Source: CAMPKL01 sp963817465
Lineage (GTDB): Bacteria; Acidobacteriota; Terriglobia; Bryobacterales; UBA6623
Length of the DNA stretch: 64,000 nt
NCBI GenBank assembly: GCA_963817465.1
Contig: CAWFOP010000001.1
Span: 11,056-75,055 of the forward strand
Reading direction: 5' to 3'
The translations under genes were made by a program, and so were the position numbers. This document shows, piece after piece, positions 43,050 to 52,119 of the stretch. Each line of letters starts with the position of its first letter. Position 1 is the stretch's first letter. A model generated the notes under the pieces. That model did no database searches. It saw nothing but the letters and a program-made list of their open reading frames with translations, and had not been told where the DNA came from.

Positions 43050-44348
43050 GTGAGCCTCGCCGAAACTCCACTAACCGTTCATCCGGACCAGCCGCAGCAG
43101 GCGGACCTGGACCGCTGCGTCCATTGCGGCCTGTGCCTCAACGCTTGTCCGACCTACCGCGAGCTGGGCGTCGAGATGGACTCGCCGCGCGGACGCATCT
43201 ATCAAATGGTGCAGGTCCATGAAGGCCGCATGGAGATCAACGACGACTACGTCGAGCATATTGATCTCTGTCTGGCCTGCCGCGCCTGCGAGACGGCCTG
43301 CCCCTCGGGCGTGCAATACGGCAGGCTCATCGAGGCCGCCCGAGCGCAAATCGCCGCGGCGCGGCCTCCCGGCGCCTTCCAGCGGTTCCTGTTCGGCAAG
43401 CTTCTTTTGAGCCCGACTCTGCTGACCGTCGCGGGCTACATCACCTGGTTCGGCGAGAAGACCGGCCTGCAGGCGCTGGCGAGCAAAACCGGCCTGCTCA
43501 AGCTCGTGAGCAAGAAGCTGGCGGAGATCGAGCCGCTGGCGCCGTCTTCGCAGCCGCCGTTTTTCTTTTCGCAGACGGGGAAGACTTTCCCGGCGATCGG
43601 AGAGCGGCGCGCGCGGGTGGCGTTTCTGTCGGGCTGCATCGCAAACGTCTCATTCGCCCGCATGAACGAAGCGACCGTGCGCGTGCTGCAGCGCAACGGC
43701 TGCGAGGTCGCGCTGCCGGCGGACCAAAGCTGCTGCGGCGCCTTGCAAATCCATGCCGGCCTGCGCGACATCGGACGCCAGCAAGCCAAGCGCAACATCC
43801 AGGCCGTCGAAGGCGAAAGCTTCGACGCGATCATCACCAACGCCGCCGGCTGCGGCTCGGTGCTCAAGGAGTACCACGAGCTGTTCGAGGGCGACCCGGA
43901 ATGGTACGAGCGCGCGAAGGCGTTCACCTCGAAGATGCGCGACGTCTCCGAGTTCCTCGCCGAGATCGGCGTGCGGCGCGAGGGGCTTGGCCGCTTGCCC
44001 CTGAAAGTGACCTATCAGGATTCCTGCCATTTGCTCCACGGCCAGAAGGTGCGCAACCCGCCGCGGGAAATCCTGAACGCGATCCCGGGCCTCGAGTTCC
44101 GCGAGCTGCCCCTGACGGAGATCTGCTGCGGCAGCGCCGGCGTCTACAACATCGAGCACACCGAGCTGTCGATGGAGTTGCTCCAGAACAAGATGCGTAT
44201 GGTGGAAACCACCGGCGCCGAGGTCATCGCGACCGCCAACCCCGGCTGCATGCTGCAACTCCGAGCCGGCGCCAAGCGCTTTTCCAAAGGCCAACGCGTC
44301 GCCCACGTCGTCGAACTGCTCGACGAGTCTTATCAAGCCGGCCAATAG
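43050..44348 (+). CDS. glcF: Iron-sulfur oxidase subunit, GlcF-like (glycolate oxidase)
   Basis: A 432-aa protein. Two 4Fe-4S ferredoxin motifs near the N-terminus: CVHCGLCLNACPTY and CLACRACETACPSG. Two CCG domains follow with cysteine motifs around SGCIANVSFARMN/SCCGAL and SCHLLHGQKV/EICCGSAG, typical of heterodisulfide-reductase-like electron carriers. It is the GlcF subunit of the glycolate oxidase complex, working with GlcE upstream. GTG 43050 start. The SPRGRIYQM segment after the first cluster is family-typical. Confidence 0.92.
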   Translation: MSLAETPLTVHPDQPQQADLDRCVHCGLCLNACPTYRELGVEMDSPRGRIYQMVQVHEGRMEINDDYVEHIDLCLACRACETACPSGVQYGRLIEAARAQIAAARPPGAFQRFLFGKLLLSPTLLTVAGYITWFGEKTGLQALASKTGLLKLVSKKLAEIEPLAPSSQPPFFFSQTGKTFPAIGERRARVAFLSGCIANVSFARMNEATVRVLQRNGCEVALPADQSCCGALQIHAGLRDIGRQQAKRNIQAVEGESFDAIITNAAGCGSVLKEYHELFEGDPEWYERAKAFTSKMRDVSEFLAEIGVRREGLGRLPLKVTYQDSCHLLHGQKVRNPPREILNAIPGLEFRELPLTEICCGSAGVYNIEHTELSMELLQNKMRMVETTGAEVIATANPGCMLQLRAGAKRFSKGQRVAHVVELLDESYQAGQ

Positions 44349-44401
44349 GCGGGCGTCCGTGTTGACTCCGGCGCGCCGCCGGTGGCACCATCTCCAGCGG
44401 C

Positions 44402-45973
44402 ATGAACATCGTTTGTTGGAGCAACGCCCTCGCCGCCGTACTCCTCGCGGGTCTCGTCTCATGCACGCCGTCAGGCTTCGAAAGCATCCCGCTCGCCGAG
44501 CTCCATGACCGTATCCAAGGCGGCTGGGCCGGTCAGATGATCGGCGTCAGCTACGGCCTGCCCACCGAGTTCCGCTACGTCAGCGGGATCATCCCCGAAG
44601 AAGACGTACCTAGGTGGACGCCCGATCAGGTCAAGGAGGCGCTCGACAACGACGACCTCTATGTCGACATGACCTTCGCCGCGGTCCTCGACGACAAGGG
44701 GCTCGACGCCACGACTAATGACTTCGGCGCCATGTTCAGAGAGTCCGGCTATCGCCTCTGGCACGCCAACCTCGCCGCCCGGCGGGCCCTGCGGCGCGGC
44801 GTCCCGGCAACCCTCACCGGCACGCCCAAGTACAACGCACACGCCAACGACATCGACTTCCAGATCGAATCGGACTTCATCGGCCTGATGACCCCGGGCC
44901 TGCCGCAGGCCGCCAACGACATCTGCCAGCGAGCGGGCCGCGTGATGAACAGCGGCGACGGCATCTACGGCGGCATGTTCGTCTCCGGCATGTACTCCGC
45001 GGCGTTTTTCGAGCGCGATCCCGAGGCGGTCGTGCGCGCGGGCCTCGCGAATATCCCGGCCGACAGCCCCTACGCACAGGTCATCTCCGACGTGCTCGCT
45101 TGGCGCGCTGAAAACCCGGACGACTGGACCAAGGTCTGGGACAATCTCGATCAAAAGTGGAACAAGCGCGAAGCCTGCCCGGCCGGCGCGATCGATCCGT
45201 TCAACATCGACGCCAAGCTGAATGGCGCCTACATCGCCCTGGGCCTGCTCTACGGCGGACGCGATTTCGCCAGCACCATGCGGATCGCGATGCGCGCCGG
45301 ACAGGACTCGGACTGCAACCCAGCGAGCGCCGGCGGAATCCTCGGCGTAATGGTCGGCTACGACGGCATCCCCGACCAGTGGAAGAGCGGCATTCCGCCG
45401 CTGGCCGACGACAAGTTCAGCTACACCGACTTTACCTTCACCACGATCGTCGAGAGCACCCAGGCGCGCGCCGTCCGGATGGTCGAAAGAAACGGCGGGC
45501 GCGTCGACGGCGACCGGCTATTGATCAAGCGGCAAGAGCCGCAGCCGCTTGAACTCGAGGTTTGGGATGACTACGGATCGCCCGAGGAGCAAATCTCGGT
45601 CGACGACCCGGCGTGGACGTTCAAGGGCGACTGGGAGCCGACTGAATCCAAGCGGCGCGGCGGGGTTCAAACGGGACGCAACTCCGGCGTGAAGGGCGCC
45701 GCGGCGCAAGTCTCGTTCGAGGGAACCGGCGCCATCCTATCGGGCCCGTACATGGCGAATGGAGGCGCGGCCGACGTCTACCTCGACGGCGAGATCAACG
45801 CCGTGACCGACGTCTACTCCGACGGCGACAACACGCGCGCGAGCGAGTCCGTCTGGCACGCCTTCGGGCTGCCGAACGGCAAGCACACGCTGCGGCTCGT
45901 CGTGCGGGGTGAAGCGCCCGAGCACGGGGGCGGAACCGACGTGACCCTCGAGAAACTCATCGTCTTCCGTTAG
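44402..45973 (+). CDS. ADP-ribosylglycohydrolase-family lipoprotein with C-terminal beta-sandwich domain
   Basis: A 523-aa protein. Signal peptide ending LAGLVSC (lipidated Cys about residue 21). Residues 30-330 are an ADP-ribosylglycohydrolase fold: RIQGGWAGQMIGVSYGLPTE, NDDLYVDMTFAAVLD, and the family's C-terminal metal motif AGQDSDCNPASAGGILG. The last ~130 residues form a beta-rich module (GAAAQVSFEGTGAILSGPY, ADVYLDGEINAVTDVY) like carbohydrate-binding sandwiches. Family members hydrolyse ADP-ribose bonds or related N-/O-glycosides. Export as a lipoprotein suggests an outside substrate such as a nucleoside or glycan. A GRP-type transporter gene follows (21-nt gap). Confidence 0.88.
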   Translation: MNIVCWSNALAAVLLAGLVSCTPSGFESIPLAELHDRIQGGWAGQMIGVSYGLPTEFRYVSGIIPEEDVPRWTPDQVKEALDNDDLYVDMTFAAVLDDKGLDATTNDFGAMFRESGYRLWHANLAARRALRRGVPATLTGTPKYNAHANDIDFQIESDFIGLMTPGLPQAANDICQRAGRVMNSGDGIYGGMFVSGMYSAAFFERDPEAVVRAGLANIPADSPYAQVISDVLAWRAENPDDWTKVWDNLDQKWNKREACPAGAIDPFNIDAKLNGAYIALGLLYGGRDFASTMRIAMRAGQDSDCNPASAGGILGVMVGYDGIPDQWKSGIPPLADDKFSYTDFTFTTIVESTQARAVRMVERNGGRVDGDRLLIKRQEPQPLELEVWDDYGSPEEQISVDDPAWTFKGDWEPTESKRRGGVQTGRNSGVKGAAAQVSFEGTGAILSGPYMANGGAADVYLDGEINAVTDVYSDGDNTRASESVWHAFGLPNGKHTLRLVVRGEAPEHGGGTDVTLEKLIVFR

Positions 45974-45994
45974 AGGTCGAAGGAGAGCCCGAAC

Positions 45995-46987
45995 ATGTAT
46001 GTCGTCACCGCGGCGCCGGTCGCGATCTTGCTTTGCGTCGTCACGATGCTGGGGTGGGGCTCGTGGGCCAACACGCAGAAACTCGCGGGGCGCGAGCAAT
46101 GGCGTTTCGAGCTCTACTATTGGGACTATGCGCTGGGCGTCATGCTGTGCGCCGCCGCGTTCGCGCTGATCCTCGGGACCGGCGGGCCCACCGGACCCGG
46201 AGTATTCGAGAATCTGAGCCAGGCCGGCGGCCGCTCGATGGGCTATGCCCTCGCGAGCGGTGCGCTGTTCAACCTGTCGAACATTCTCTTGGTCGTCGCG
46301 ATCGACCGCGCGGGCATGGCCGTCGCGTTTCCGGTGGGCGTCGGCCTGGCTCTGGTGATCGGCACGGTCGGCAGCTACGTCGACACCCCCAAGGGTAATG
46401 CGGCGTTGCTGTTCGGCGGAGTCGTCCTGATCCTGGCCGCGATGGCGATCTCGTCTCTGGCGCATCGGCGACTGCCGAAGAGCGGCAAATCGGGCCGTTA
46501 TGGCGCCTTGTTCGCGATCCTGGCAGGCTGCTTGATGGGCTTCTTCTACCCCCAACTGGCGCGGTCGATTTCTCCGGGATTCGTCTCGGGCGAGATCGTG
46601 CCGGGCATGCTCACGCCCTACGCCGCCATGCTGCTCTTCGGCGTTGGCTTGCTCGCCAGCAACCTCATCATCAACACCGTTTTCATGCGCGTCGGCGGCC
46701 TGAGCTACGCGGACTACTTCCGCGGCTCGGCGCGAGTGCACGCGACGGGGCTCGCCGGCGGCGTCATCTGGATGATCGCCCTCGAGCTGAACATCGTCGC
46801 CTCGGGCGTCGCCGGCCCGGCTATTTCGTACGCCTTGGGCCAGGGCGCCGCCTTGGTGGCGTCGCTGTGGGGCATTTTCGTATGGCGCGAGTTCCGCGAC
46901 GCCGCCCCCGGCACGGGAACCCTGCTCGCGCTGATGATCGCCGGCTACTTGGCGGGGATCGTCGCGATCGGAGCGGCGACGTTCTAG
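45995..46987 (+). CDS. GRP-family sugar/ureide-type transporter
   Basis: A 330-aa integral membrane protein with about ten TM helices. The start CVVTMLGWGSWANTQKLAG and FELYYWDYALGVMLCA match glucose/ribose porter (GRP) and plant ureide permease-like families, which belong to the drug/metabolite transporter superfamily. Placed after the ADP-ribosylglycohydrolase-like lipoprotein, it may import the sugar or nucleoside product released by that enzyme. The stop overlaps the convergent glycosyltransferase stop by 4 nt (46984-46987). Confidence 0.85.
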   Translation: MYVVTAAPVAILLCVVTMLGWGSWANTQKLAGREQWRFELYYWDYALGVMLCAAAFALILGTGGPTGPGVFENLSQAGGRSMGYALASGALFNLSNILLVVAIDRAGMAVAFPVGVGLALVIGTVGSYVDTPKGNAALLFGGVVLILAAMAISSLAHRRLPKSGKSGRYGALFAILAGCLMGFFYPQLARSISPGFVSGEIVPGMLTPYAAMLLFGVGLLASNLIINTVFMRVGGLSYADYFRGSARVHATGLAGGVIWMIALELNIVASGVAGPAISYALGQGAALVASLWGIFVWREFRDAAPGTGTLLALMIAGYLAGIVAIGAATF

Positions 46988-48258
46988 CTCCGCTCGATCA
47001 GGCGGCAGGTTTCATCCAGAGGGTCGGTGCGCTGAACACGCGCGGCGAGATCGCGGCAGGCCGCGGCGACCTGGGGCGACTCGATCAAGTCGCGCAGCTT
47101 GCGCGCCAGCGCTCCGGTCGTGAGCGCCCACGACCATACCGTACGCCCGACGCCCAATCGCTCCAGGCGCTTCGCATTGTCGGGCTGGTCATAGCTGGAC
47201 GGGACGACCACGTGGGGGATGCCCGCCGCCAGGGCTTGGCCGGCCGTGCCGACGCCGCCGTGATAGACCACGGCGGCCGCGTGCGGGAAGACGGCGCTGA
47301 ACGGCGCGTATTCGAAATGCCGCGACCCAGGCGGTAAGCTCTCCGGAACTTGGTCGGGGAAGTGCGTCAGCAGCATCGCCCGCCGGCCGATCTTCGCGCA
47401 GGCAGCCACGCCCTTCTCGAAGAAGCGCTTCGCTTGGTGATTGCCGGTCCCCGGGGTCAACACGACCGGCGGGTCGCCCTCATCGAGAAAGCGCCGGACA
47501 TCGCAGGGCGGCTCGCCCGTCGCTTCGTCGAACAAGGGGAAGCCGGTCAGCCGCGTCTGCGGCGGCCAGTCCTTCTGCGGCATGCCGAACCAGTCGGGAA
47601 ACAGGCCGATCACGAGGTCGTCGGAAAATACCCAGTCCTCGATGAGCAACTTGCGCGGCTTCAACCCGAACTGCGCGCGGTACTGGTTCACCGGTTCGCG
47701 CAGCACATGATCGAACAGCAGCGTATCGACGGTCCAGTAGACGCCGCGGCGCATCAGGCGCGACAGCGGCCGCAGGAAGGCGTTCGGCGGGATGAACGGC
47801 AAGCCCGGGGAATCCTCGGCGCTGCGAAACAGCACCGGCTGCAACGCCAGCGTCACCAAGCGCACCCCGAGCGCCTCGGCCGCAACCTTCCCGCCGAACG
47901 CCGTGATCGGCGCAAGCACGACCGTGCGCGCGGTTTGACGCTCGCGGATCGCCTCGAAGATCTTTTGCATATAGGGCAGGATCAGCCCTTCGCCGAGAAC
48001 TTCCGCGGCGTGCAGCGGTTGCCAAATGCGCGGGTCTTCGATCAGCTCGAGGAAGTCTTCCTCGCGTCCCGTCTCGATGACCGGCAAGCCGGCGTTTTCG
48101 ATCCGCTCGCGATAGAGCGGGTTGGAGATGACTTCGACCCGGTGGCCGCGCCGCTGCAATGCGCGCGCGACCCCGAGGATTGGGTGCACGTCTCCGAACG
48201 TACCGAGAGCGACGGCTAGGACGTGAAGAGGCTGAAAGGAGGCTGCGGCGTCGGGCAA
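46984..48258 (-). CDS. GT1-type glycosyltransferase (UGT/sterol glucosyltransferase-like)
   Basis: A 424-aa GT-B fold enzyme. N-terminal acceptor domain opens with VLAVALGTFGDVHPILGVARALQRRGH, the 'G-x-x-G-D-x-x-P' pattern of macrolide/sterol UGTs. The donor domain has VVLTPGTGNHQAK, FEYAPFSAVFPHAAAVVYHGGVGTAGQALAAGIPHVV and SSYDQPDNAKRLERLGVG, the UDP-sugar PSPG-like region with catalytic-site HGG and DQ. It likely glycosylates a lipid or secondary metabolite. Start TTG 48258 (no ATG nearby); confidence in the start is moderate. Confidence 0.9.
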   Translation of the reverse strand: MPDAAASFQPLHVLAVALGTFGDVHPILGVARALQRRGHRVEVISNPLYRERIENAGLPVIETGREEDFLELIEDPRIWQPLHAAEVLGEGLILPYMQKIFEAIRERQTARTVVLAPITAFGGKVAAEALGVRLVTLALQPVLFRSAEDSPGLPFIPPNAFLRPLSRLMRRGVYWTVDTLLFDHVLREPVNQYRAQFGLKPRKLLIEDWVFSDDLVIGLFPDWFGMPQKDWPPQTRLTGFPLFDEATGEPPCDVRRFLDEGDPPVVLTPGTGNHQAKRFFEKGVAACAKIGRRAMLLTHFPDQVPESLPPGSRHFEYAPFSAVFPHAAAVVYHGGVGTAGQALAAGIPHVVVPSSYDQPDNAKRLERLGVGRTVWSWALTTGALARKLRDLIESPQVAAACRDLAARVQRTDPLDETCRLIERS

Positions 48259-48367
48259 CGGCTTAACGGACGAAAGCTTCGAAAGCCCGAGGTTAACACC
48301 GCGCCGTCAGCGGCGCGCAACGGCGTCGGCGCCGCTGAACGTCTGAGGCTGGATATGTTTCGCCGGG

Positions 48368-49120
48368 CTAGATCGGCTTCGACGGATCGGTGAACAGCGT
48401 CTCATCCACCGTGTCCGACACCTTCACATCGCCCATGTTGATCTGCATGCCTTCCGCGTTCGTGTGCGTCTTGGCCAGCTTGACGCCGTTGGATTCGAGG
48501 TATTCCCAATCCCACGAGCCGGTGCGGTCGCTCTGCAGCTTGTACTCCCAGTGCGTCATCAGATGGGAGTCTTTCGAGACGTACGCATGGTAGGTGTCGC
48601 CGGGCGTAAGGCCGACGCTCTCGAACGTGAGCTGCACGACATCGTAGGGCTTGCCGTCATATTCCTTCTCGCCCTCGTACGCGAGGTTGACGCCCGGGTC
48701 GTTCCATTTCCACGGCATCGAGAGCCAGTACATATCGTTGATGAATGAGCCGTAGGCTTGGTCGATCGCTTTTGCGGCGTCGTCGCCCGCCAGCTTTTCA
48801 CCGTCCAGGTAGACCGAGCCTTCCTTGGTATTGACGTTGAACAGGACGGTCGTGCGCTTGCCGTCCTTATCGGTGTTTTCGAAGCGGTAGCGGCCCTCCC
48901 ACTTGTCCCACAGGTGGTGACGGTCCACGCGCCATTCGCCGGGCTTGCCGACCTTGAAGTCGAAGCGCACGTAGCGCGAATTGTTCCACTTGTCCATGCC
49001 GCCCATCGCTTGATGCACGGCGTCGGCGACCTCGACGGCCTTGGGGTCGCGCGTTTCAGCGACGAGCATCGAGATCGAAGACAGGGCGAGGAGGATGAGA
49101 CGGGTTCGGGTCAGTTGCAC
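48368..49120 (-). CDS. Exported conserved hypothetical protein (LolA/outer membrane lipoprotein-like fold)
   Basis: A 250-aa protein with signal peptide MQLTRTRLILLALSSISMLVA. The mature sequence is beta-rich: RYVRFDFKVGKPGEWRVDRHHLWDKWEGRYRFE, TVLFNVNTKEGSVYLDGEKL and WEYKLQSDRTGSWDWEYLES. An AVHQAMGGMDKWNN helix opens it ('A-x-G-G-x-x-x-W'). This layout is common in Bacteroidota/Acidobacteriota LolA-like exported proteins, function unknown. It is divergent from the thioesterase (53-nt gap). Confidence 0.75.
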   Translation of the reverse strand: MQLTRTRLILLALSSISMLVAETRDPKAVEVADAVHQAMGGMDKWNNSRYVRFDFKVGKPGEWRVDRHHLWDKWEGRYRFENTDKDGKRTTVLFNVNTKEGSVYLDGEKLAGDDAAKAIDQAYGSFINDMYWLSMPWKWNDPGVNLAYEGEKEYDGKPYDVVQLTFESVGLTPGDTYHAYVSKDSHLMTHWEYKLQSDRTGSWDWEYLESNGVKLAKTHTNAEGMQINMGDVKVSDTVDETLFTDPSKPI

Positions 49121-49173
49121 GGCGGGCGCTCCATTCGTTTCGGAAGGTTATTGTACGCGGTTATGATGGTGGA

Positions 49174-49563
49174 TTGCTGAAGCCCGGCATCTCCATCGCG
49201 CAGAAGCGGCAAGTCGTCGAGCCCGACTGCATCACCTTTCTGGGCGGGTCCGACACATTGACGTTGTCGACTCCGGCGATGATCGCTTGGATGGAGATCG
49301 CTTCGCGCGAGCTCGTCAAGCCACACTTGCCGGCGAACTGCAACACAGTCGGGGTGCACCTCGACATCCGCCACCTCCAGCCGGTCCGGCTGGGCTCGCT
49401 GGTGACGTTTCATTCCAGGCTGATCAAGGTCGAGGATCGCCGCCTATTCTTTGAAGTGTCCGGCGAATTCGAAGGCGAAACCTTCGGCAAGGGCGCCCAC
49501 GAGCGCTTCATCATCGATATCGAACGCTTCGCGGCCCGGGTGAAGAAGGGAAAAGCGGGCTGA
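49174..49563 (+). CDS. Hot-dog fold thioesterase (FlK-type acyl-CoA thioesterase)
   Basis: A 129-aa hot-dog protein. TLTLSTPAMIAWMEIASRELVKPHL gives the hot-dog helix with the Glu/Thr active region, and NTVGVHLDIRHLQPVRLGSLVTFHS is the strand segment holding the conserved His, as in fluoroacetyl-CoA thioesterase FlK and related enzymes. KGAHERFIIDIERF ends it. It likely hydrolyses short acyl-CoA thioesters; the physiological substrate is unknown. TTG start at 49174. Confidence 0.85.
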   Translation: MLKPGISIAQKRQVVEPDCITFLGGSDTLTLSTPAMIAWMEIASRELVKPHLPANCNTVGVHLDIRHLQPVRLGSLVTFHSRLIKVEDRRLFFEVSGEFEGETFGKGAHERFIIDIERFAARVKKGKAG

Positions 49564-49583
49564 GGCCGGCGCCCGCGCCGCGG

Positions 49584-49877
49584 TCAGCCTCGGCGCTTCT
49601 TGAGATAGGCGTCGCGGCTCTTCTCCGACTCGAAGAACAAATCCTGGCCGTCGAGGGTGACGCGCAGAGCGCTCGCTTCGTCGATGTATGAGCCCGTATT
49701 TGGATCCCGCACGAACCTCTTCGATGTCTCGGCGCCGGGGTTCGCCGATTTCGCTTGGGCGCGCTCGCTCTGGTCCGACCTGAGCGAGCGACCGACGGCC
49801 TTGACGACATCGCCGACCAGCATCCGCAACAGTCCGATCGCAATGACGATCAGGATGAGGATAAAAATGACGCGCAT
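49584..49877 (-). CDS. Small membrane protein with YHS-like C-terminus
   Basis: A 97-aa protein with one N-terminal TM helix (VIFILILIVIAIGLLRML), a linker of charged residues and a C-terminal module VRDPNTGSYIDEASALRV...FFESEKSRDAYL. That tail resembles the 'C-P-x-C-G-x-Y-v-x-x-x-A-v...Y-FCS-x-x-C-R-D-x-Y' form of PP0621/YHS-type modules, but the Cys residues are replaced (no Cys in the whole protein), so metal binding is doubtful. Convergent with the thioesterase. Confidence 0.65.
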   Translation of the reverse strand: MRVIFILILIVIAIGLLRMLVGDVVKAVGRSLRSDQSERAQAKSANPGAETSKRFVRDPNTGSYIDEASALRVTLDGQDLFFESEKSRDAYLKKRRG

Positions 49878-49909
49878 AAGGGAATCGGGCGACGGAGGTC
49901 TGAGACGAC

Positions 49910-49942
49910 GACGGGCGCCGCTCCGTCCGGTCGGCGCCCGTC
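49910..49942 (-). terminator. Strong hairpin after the TPR protein gene, weak terminator
   Basis: An 11-bp stem GACGGGCGCCG / CGGCGCCCGTC (11-nt loop) lies 37 nt beyond the stop of the TPR gene on the minus strand. No clear T-run follows on that strand, so it may be Rho-dependent or only an RNA-stabilising hairpin. Confidence 0.4.
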
Positions 49943-49978
49943 AGTTTATCGGATGACCGTTCTCGGTCGAGGATACGG

Positions 49979-51121
49979 CTATTTCTTCTTTTTCGGCGCG
50001 TCCGGATTCTCGAACGACGTCTCGACCGCGCCGGTGAGGCTGGCGATCATCGACTGAGCGGCCGGAGCGTTAACGCCGTTGGGCTCGAGCTCCAGGTACT
50101 TCTTGAAGGCCTCGACGGTGCCCGGAACGGGCTCAACCGAGCCGTCTTCCTTGTACGTCGCCTGGCCGACCAAGGTCGTGCCGAGCTGATACCAGGCGCT
50201 CGCGTAATCCGGCTGGACTTCGGTCGCTTTGCGGAACGCTTCCGCCGCGCCCTCGGTGTCGCCCGCGTTGATCATCACGGCGCCGAGATTGAAGTAGTAC
50301 TTGCCGCCGTTGGCCGGGTCCATCTCGGCGGCCTTGGCCAGCATCGCCTTGCCTTCATCGGTCTGGCCCGCACGGATCATGGTGAGGCCGAGGTTGTTGA
50401 CGTAGGCGGCATCGGTCGGCTTGAGCTCCATCGCTTTCTGATACGACGTCACGGCGTCGTCGTAGAGCTGCTTGCGCTCGTCGCCCGTCTTGCTCTGCGC
50501 AAGCTGCCCCTGCGCTTCGGCGAGCTGCGCCCAGATCACGTCCTGCTCGGCGTCCATCGTCGAGGCTTTGGTGAAGGCGTCAGCGGCGGCCTGCCAATCT
50601 CCGGCTTGCTTGGCGGTCATGCCGGCGTTGAAGGACTCGTTGAGCTCCTTGTTCTTCGAGAGCTGCTGCTGGCGCTTCTTGAGAGACTCTTCGTACGCCT
50701 TGCGCTGCTCGGGAGACATGCTCTTGAGCTGGTCTTGAGAGGCCTGCTGCCCCTGGTTGGCGGCCGCTTGGGCGGCCTGCATGCGCTTCTTGACCTCGCC
50801 GAGGTCGAAGTTCACAGGCTTGTTGTCGCCGAGGCTGACCGGTATGCCGGAGATCGAGTCCACGACTTTGCCGTCAACCTCGAGCGAGACCTTGTACTGG
50901 CCCAGGGGCAGACCGGCGTGGAACCACAATCCCTTTTTCTTGGTCTTGACCTCGTAGTGGCCTTTGATGTCAAGGCGGTCGAGGAGGATCTTTGCGTTTT
51001 GCACTCCCTCGCCGTTTTCGTCCAGGACCTTGCCTTCGAGTGAGCCGACTTGCGCCCAGGCCGGCGCGCTCAGCAGTGCGAGCGCGAACGTGAGCAGGGA
51101 AATCTTGACGACGTTTCTCAT
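49979..51121 (-). CDS. Exported TPR protein with carboxypeptidase-regulatory-like N-terminal domain
   Basis: A 380-aa protein. Signal peptide MRNVVKISLLTFALALLSAPAWA, AAGGAG upstream of ATG 51121. Residues 25-105 form a beta-sandwich CarboxypepD_reg-like domain (VGSLEGKVLDENGEGVQNAKILL, LPLGQYKVSLEVDGKVVDS). A charged Gln/Lys/Ser coiled-coil region follows (residues 110-170), then four to five TPR repeats (ADAFTKASTMD, AVTSYQKAMELKPTDAAYVNNLGL, AAEMDPANGGKYYFNLGAV, AFRKATEVQPDYASAWYQLG, AFKKYLELEPN). It presumably acts as a periplasmic scaffold. The domain pairing is characteristic of Acidobacteriota. Confidence 0.88.
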   Translation of the reverse strand: MRNVVKISLLTFALALLSAPAWAQVGSLEGKVLDENGEGVQNAKILLDRLDIKGHYEVKTKKKGLWFHAGLPLGQYKVSLEVDGKVVDSISGIPVSLGDNKPVNFDLGEVKKRMQAAQAAANQGQQASQDQLKSMSPEQRKAYEESLKKRQQQLSKNKELNESFNAGMTAKQAGDWQAAADAFTKASTMDAEQDVIWAQLAEAQGQLAQSKTGDERKQLYDDAVTSYQKAMELKPTDAAYVNNLGLTMIRAGQTDEGKAMLAKAAEMDPANGGKYYFNLGAVMINAGDTEGAAEAFRKATEVQPDYASAWYQLGTTLVGQATYKEDGSVEPVPGTVEAFKKYLELEPNGVNAPAAQSMIASLTGAVETSFENPDAPKKKK

Positions 51122-51212
51122 GCTTTTAGCTCCTTGTTTTCCTCGCTGAATCATACAACATCGACCGCCCCCGGGCCAGTTTGGGCGGGCGTTCTCCCAG
51201 GCTCTCGATCCC

Positions 51213-51914
51213 TCAAGACGCATACGGGACGGGGTCGGTTATCCCGGCGGCCTCGAATGCCTTCAACCGCAGAACGCAACTGTCGCATCGGCCGCAAGCC
51301 AGGTCCTCGGATTGGTAGCAGGACCAGGTCAATTCCAGCGGCGCTCCGATCGCGGCGCCGCGGCGGACGATTTCCGCCTTCGACAGGCCGATCAGCGGCG
51401 CCGCGATCTCGATGCGCGTCTCGGGCCGCGTGCCGACCGCGATCAACTCATTGAAAACACGGTAGTAAGCAGGCCTGCAGTCCGGGTAGCCGGAGCTGTC
51501 CTGCTCGACCGCGCCGATGAAGATCCGCTCCGCACCCAGCGCCTCGCCCCACGAAACCGCCGCCGACAAGAAATGTGCGTTGCGGAACGGCACATAGGTC
51601 ACCGGGATCTCGCCCTGCTGCGCGGCGACCAGATCAGCGTCGGGGACGTCGATCGAGCGGTCTGTGAGCGCCGATCCGCCGATCCCTGTCATGTAGCGCT
51701 GGTCGATCTTCATTCTTGCTTCCGCTCCCAGACGATCCGCGATCTTCTCGAACGCCTCTCGTTCGCGATTCTCGGTGCGCTGGCCGTAGTCGGAGTGCAG
51801 CGCCGCGATGCGGTGCGTCCGGGCGGCCAGAGCCGCCGTCACGCAACTGTCCATGCCGCCGCTGAGTAAAACGACGGCCAAAGGTTTCGCGCTCGAGGGA
51901 GCAGTGCTCTCCAC
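51213..51914 (-). CDS. queC: 7-cyano-7-deazaguanine synthase QueC
   Basis: A 233-aa enzyme of the PP-loop ATPase family. LAVVLLSGGMDSCVTAALA is the ATP-binding loop, HSDYGQRTENREREAFEKIA follows, and QDSSGYPDCRPAYYRVFNEL is a family signature. The C-terminal zinc site reads WSCYQSEDLACGRCDSCVLR (four Cys). It converts 7-carboxy-7-deazaguanine to preQ0 in queuosine biosynthesis. No other queuosine genes (queD, queE, queF) are in the window. GTG 51914 start. Confidence 0.95.
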   Translation of the reverse strand: MESTAPSSAKPLAVVLLSGGMDSCVTAALAARTHRIAALHSDYGQRTENREREAFEKIADRLGAEARMKIDQRYMTGIGGSALTDRSIDVPDADLVAAQQGEIPVTYVPFRNAHFLSAAVSWGEALGAERIFIGAVEQDSSGYPDCRPAYYRVFNELIAVGTRPETRIEIAAPLIGLSKAEIVRRGAAIGAPLELTWSCYQSEDLACGRCDSCVLRLKAFEAAGITDPVPYAS

Positions 51915-52119
51915 GGGCCGATCATAACGCGGGCGCGGCTGTTCGTTCTGACGGAGCGGAACTCGTCGGCGTTACGTCAGGCTCTGCGGCGGTCCGTATC
52001 AGCGACGGGCGGCTCCGGCGGGAACGCTGGAGCCACGTTGCTTCCGGCGGCCAAAGCTCAGGCCATACTCAAGCTTCAGTCGGCGAAGTGATACGATCAC
52101 GCGGATCGGGCGGCCATCC

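Noticed and set aside
49584..49877. Functional YHS metal-binding protein
   Set aside because: The module resembles YHS-type domains but contains no cysteine, so metal binding is not claimed.
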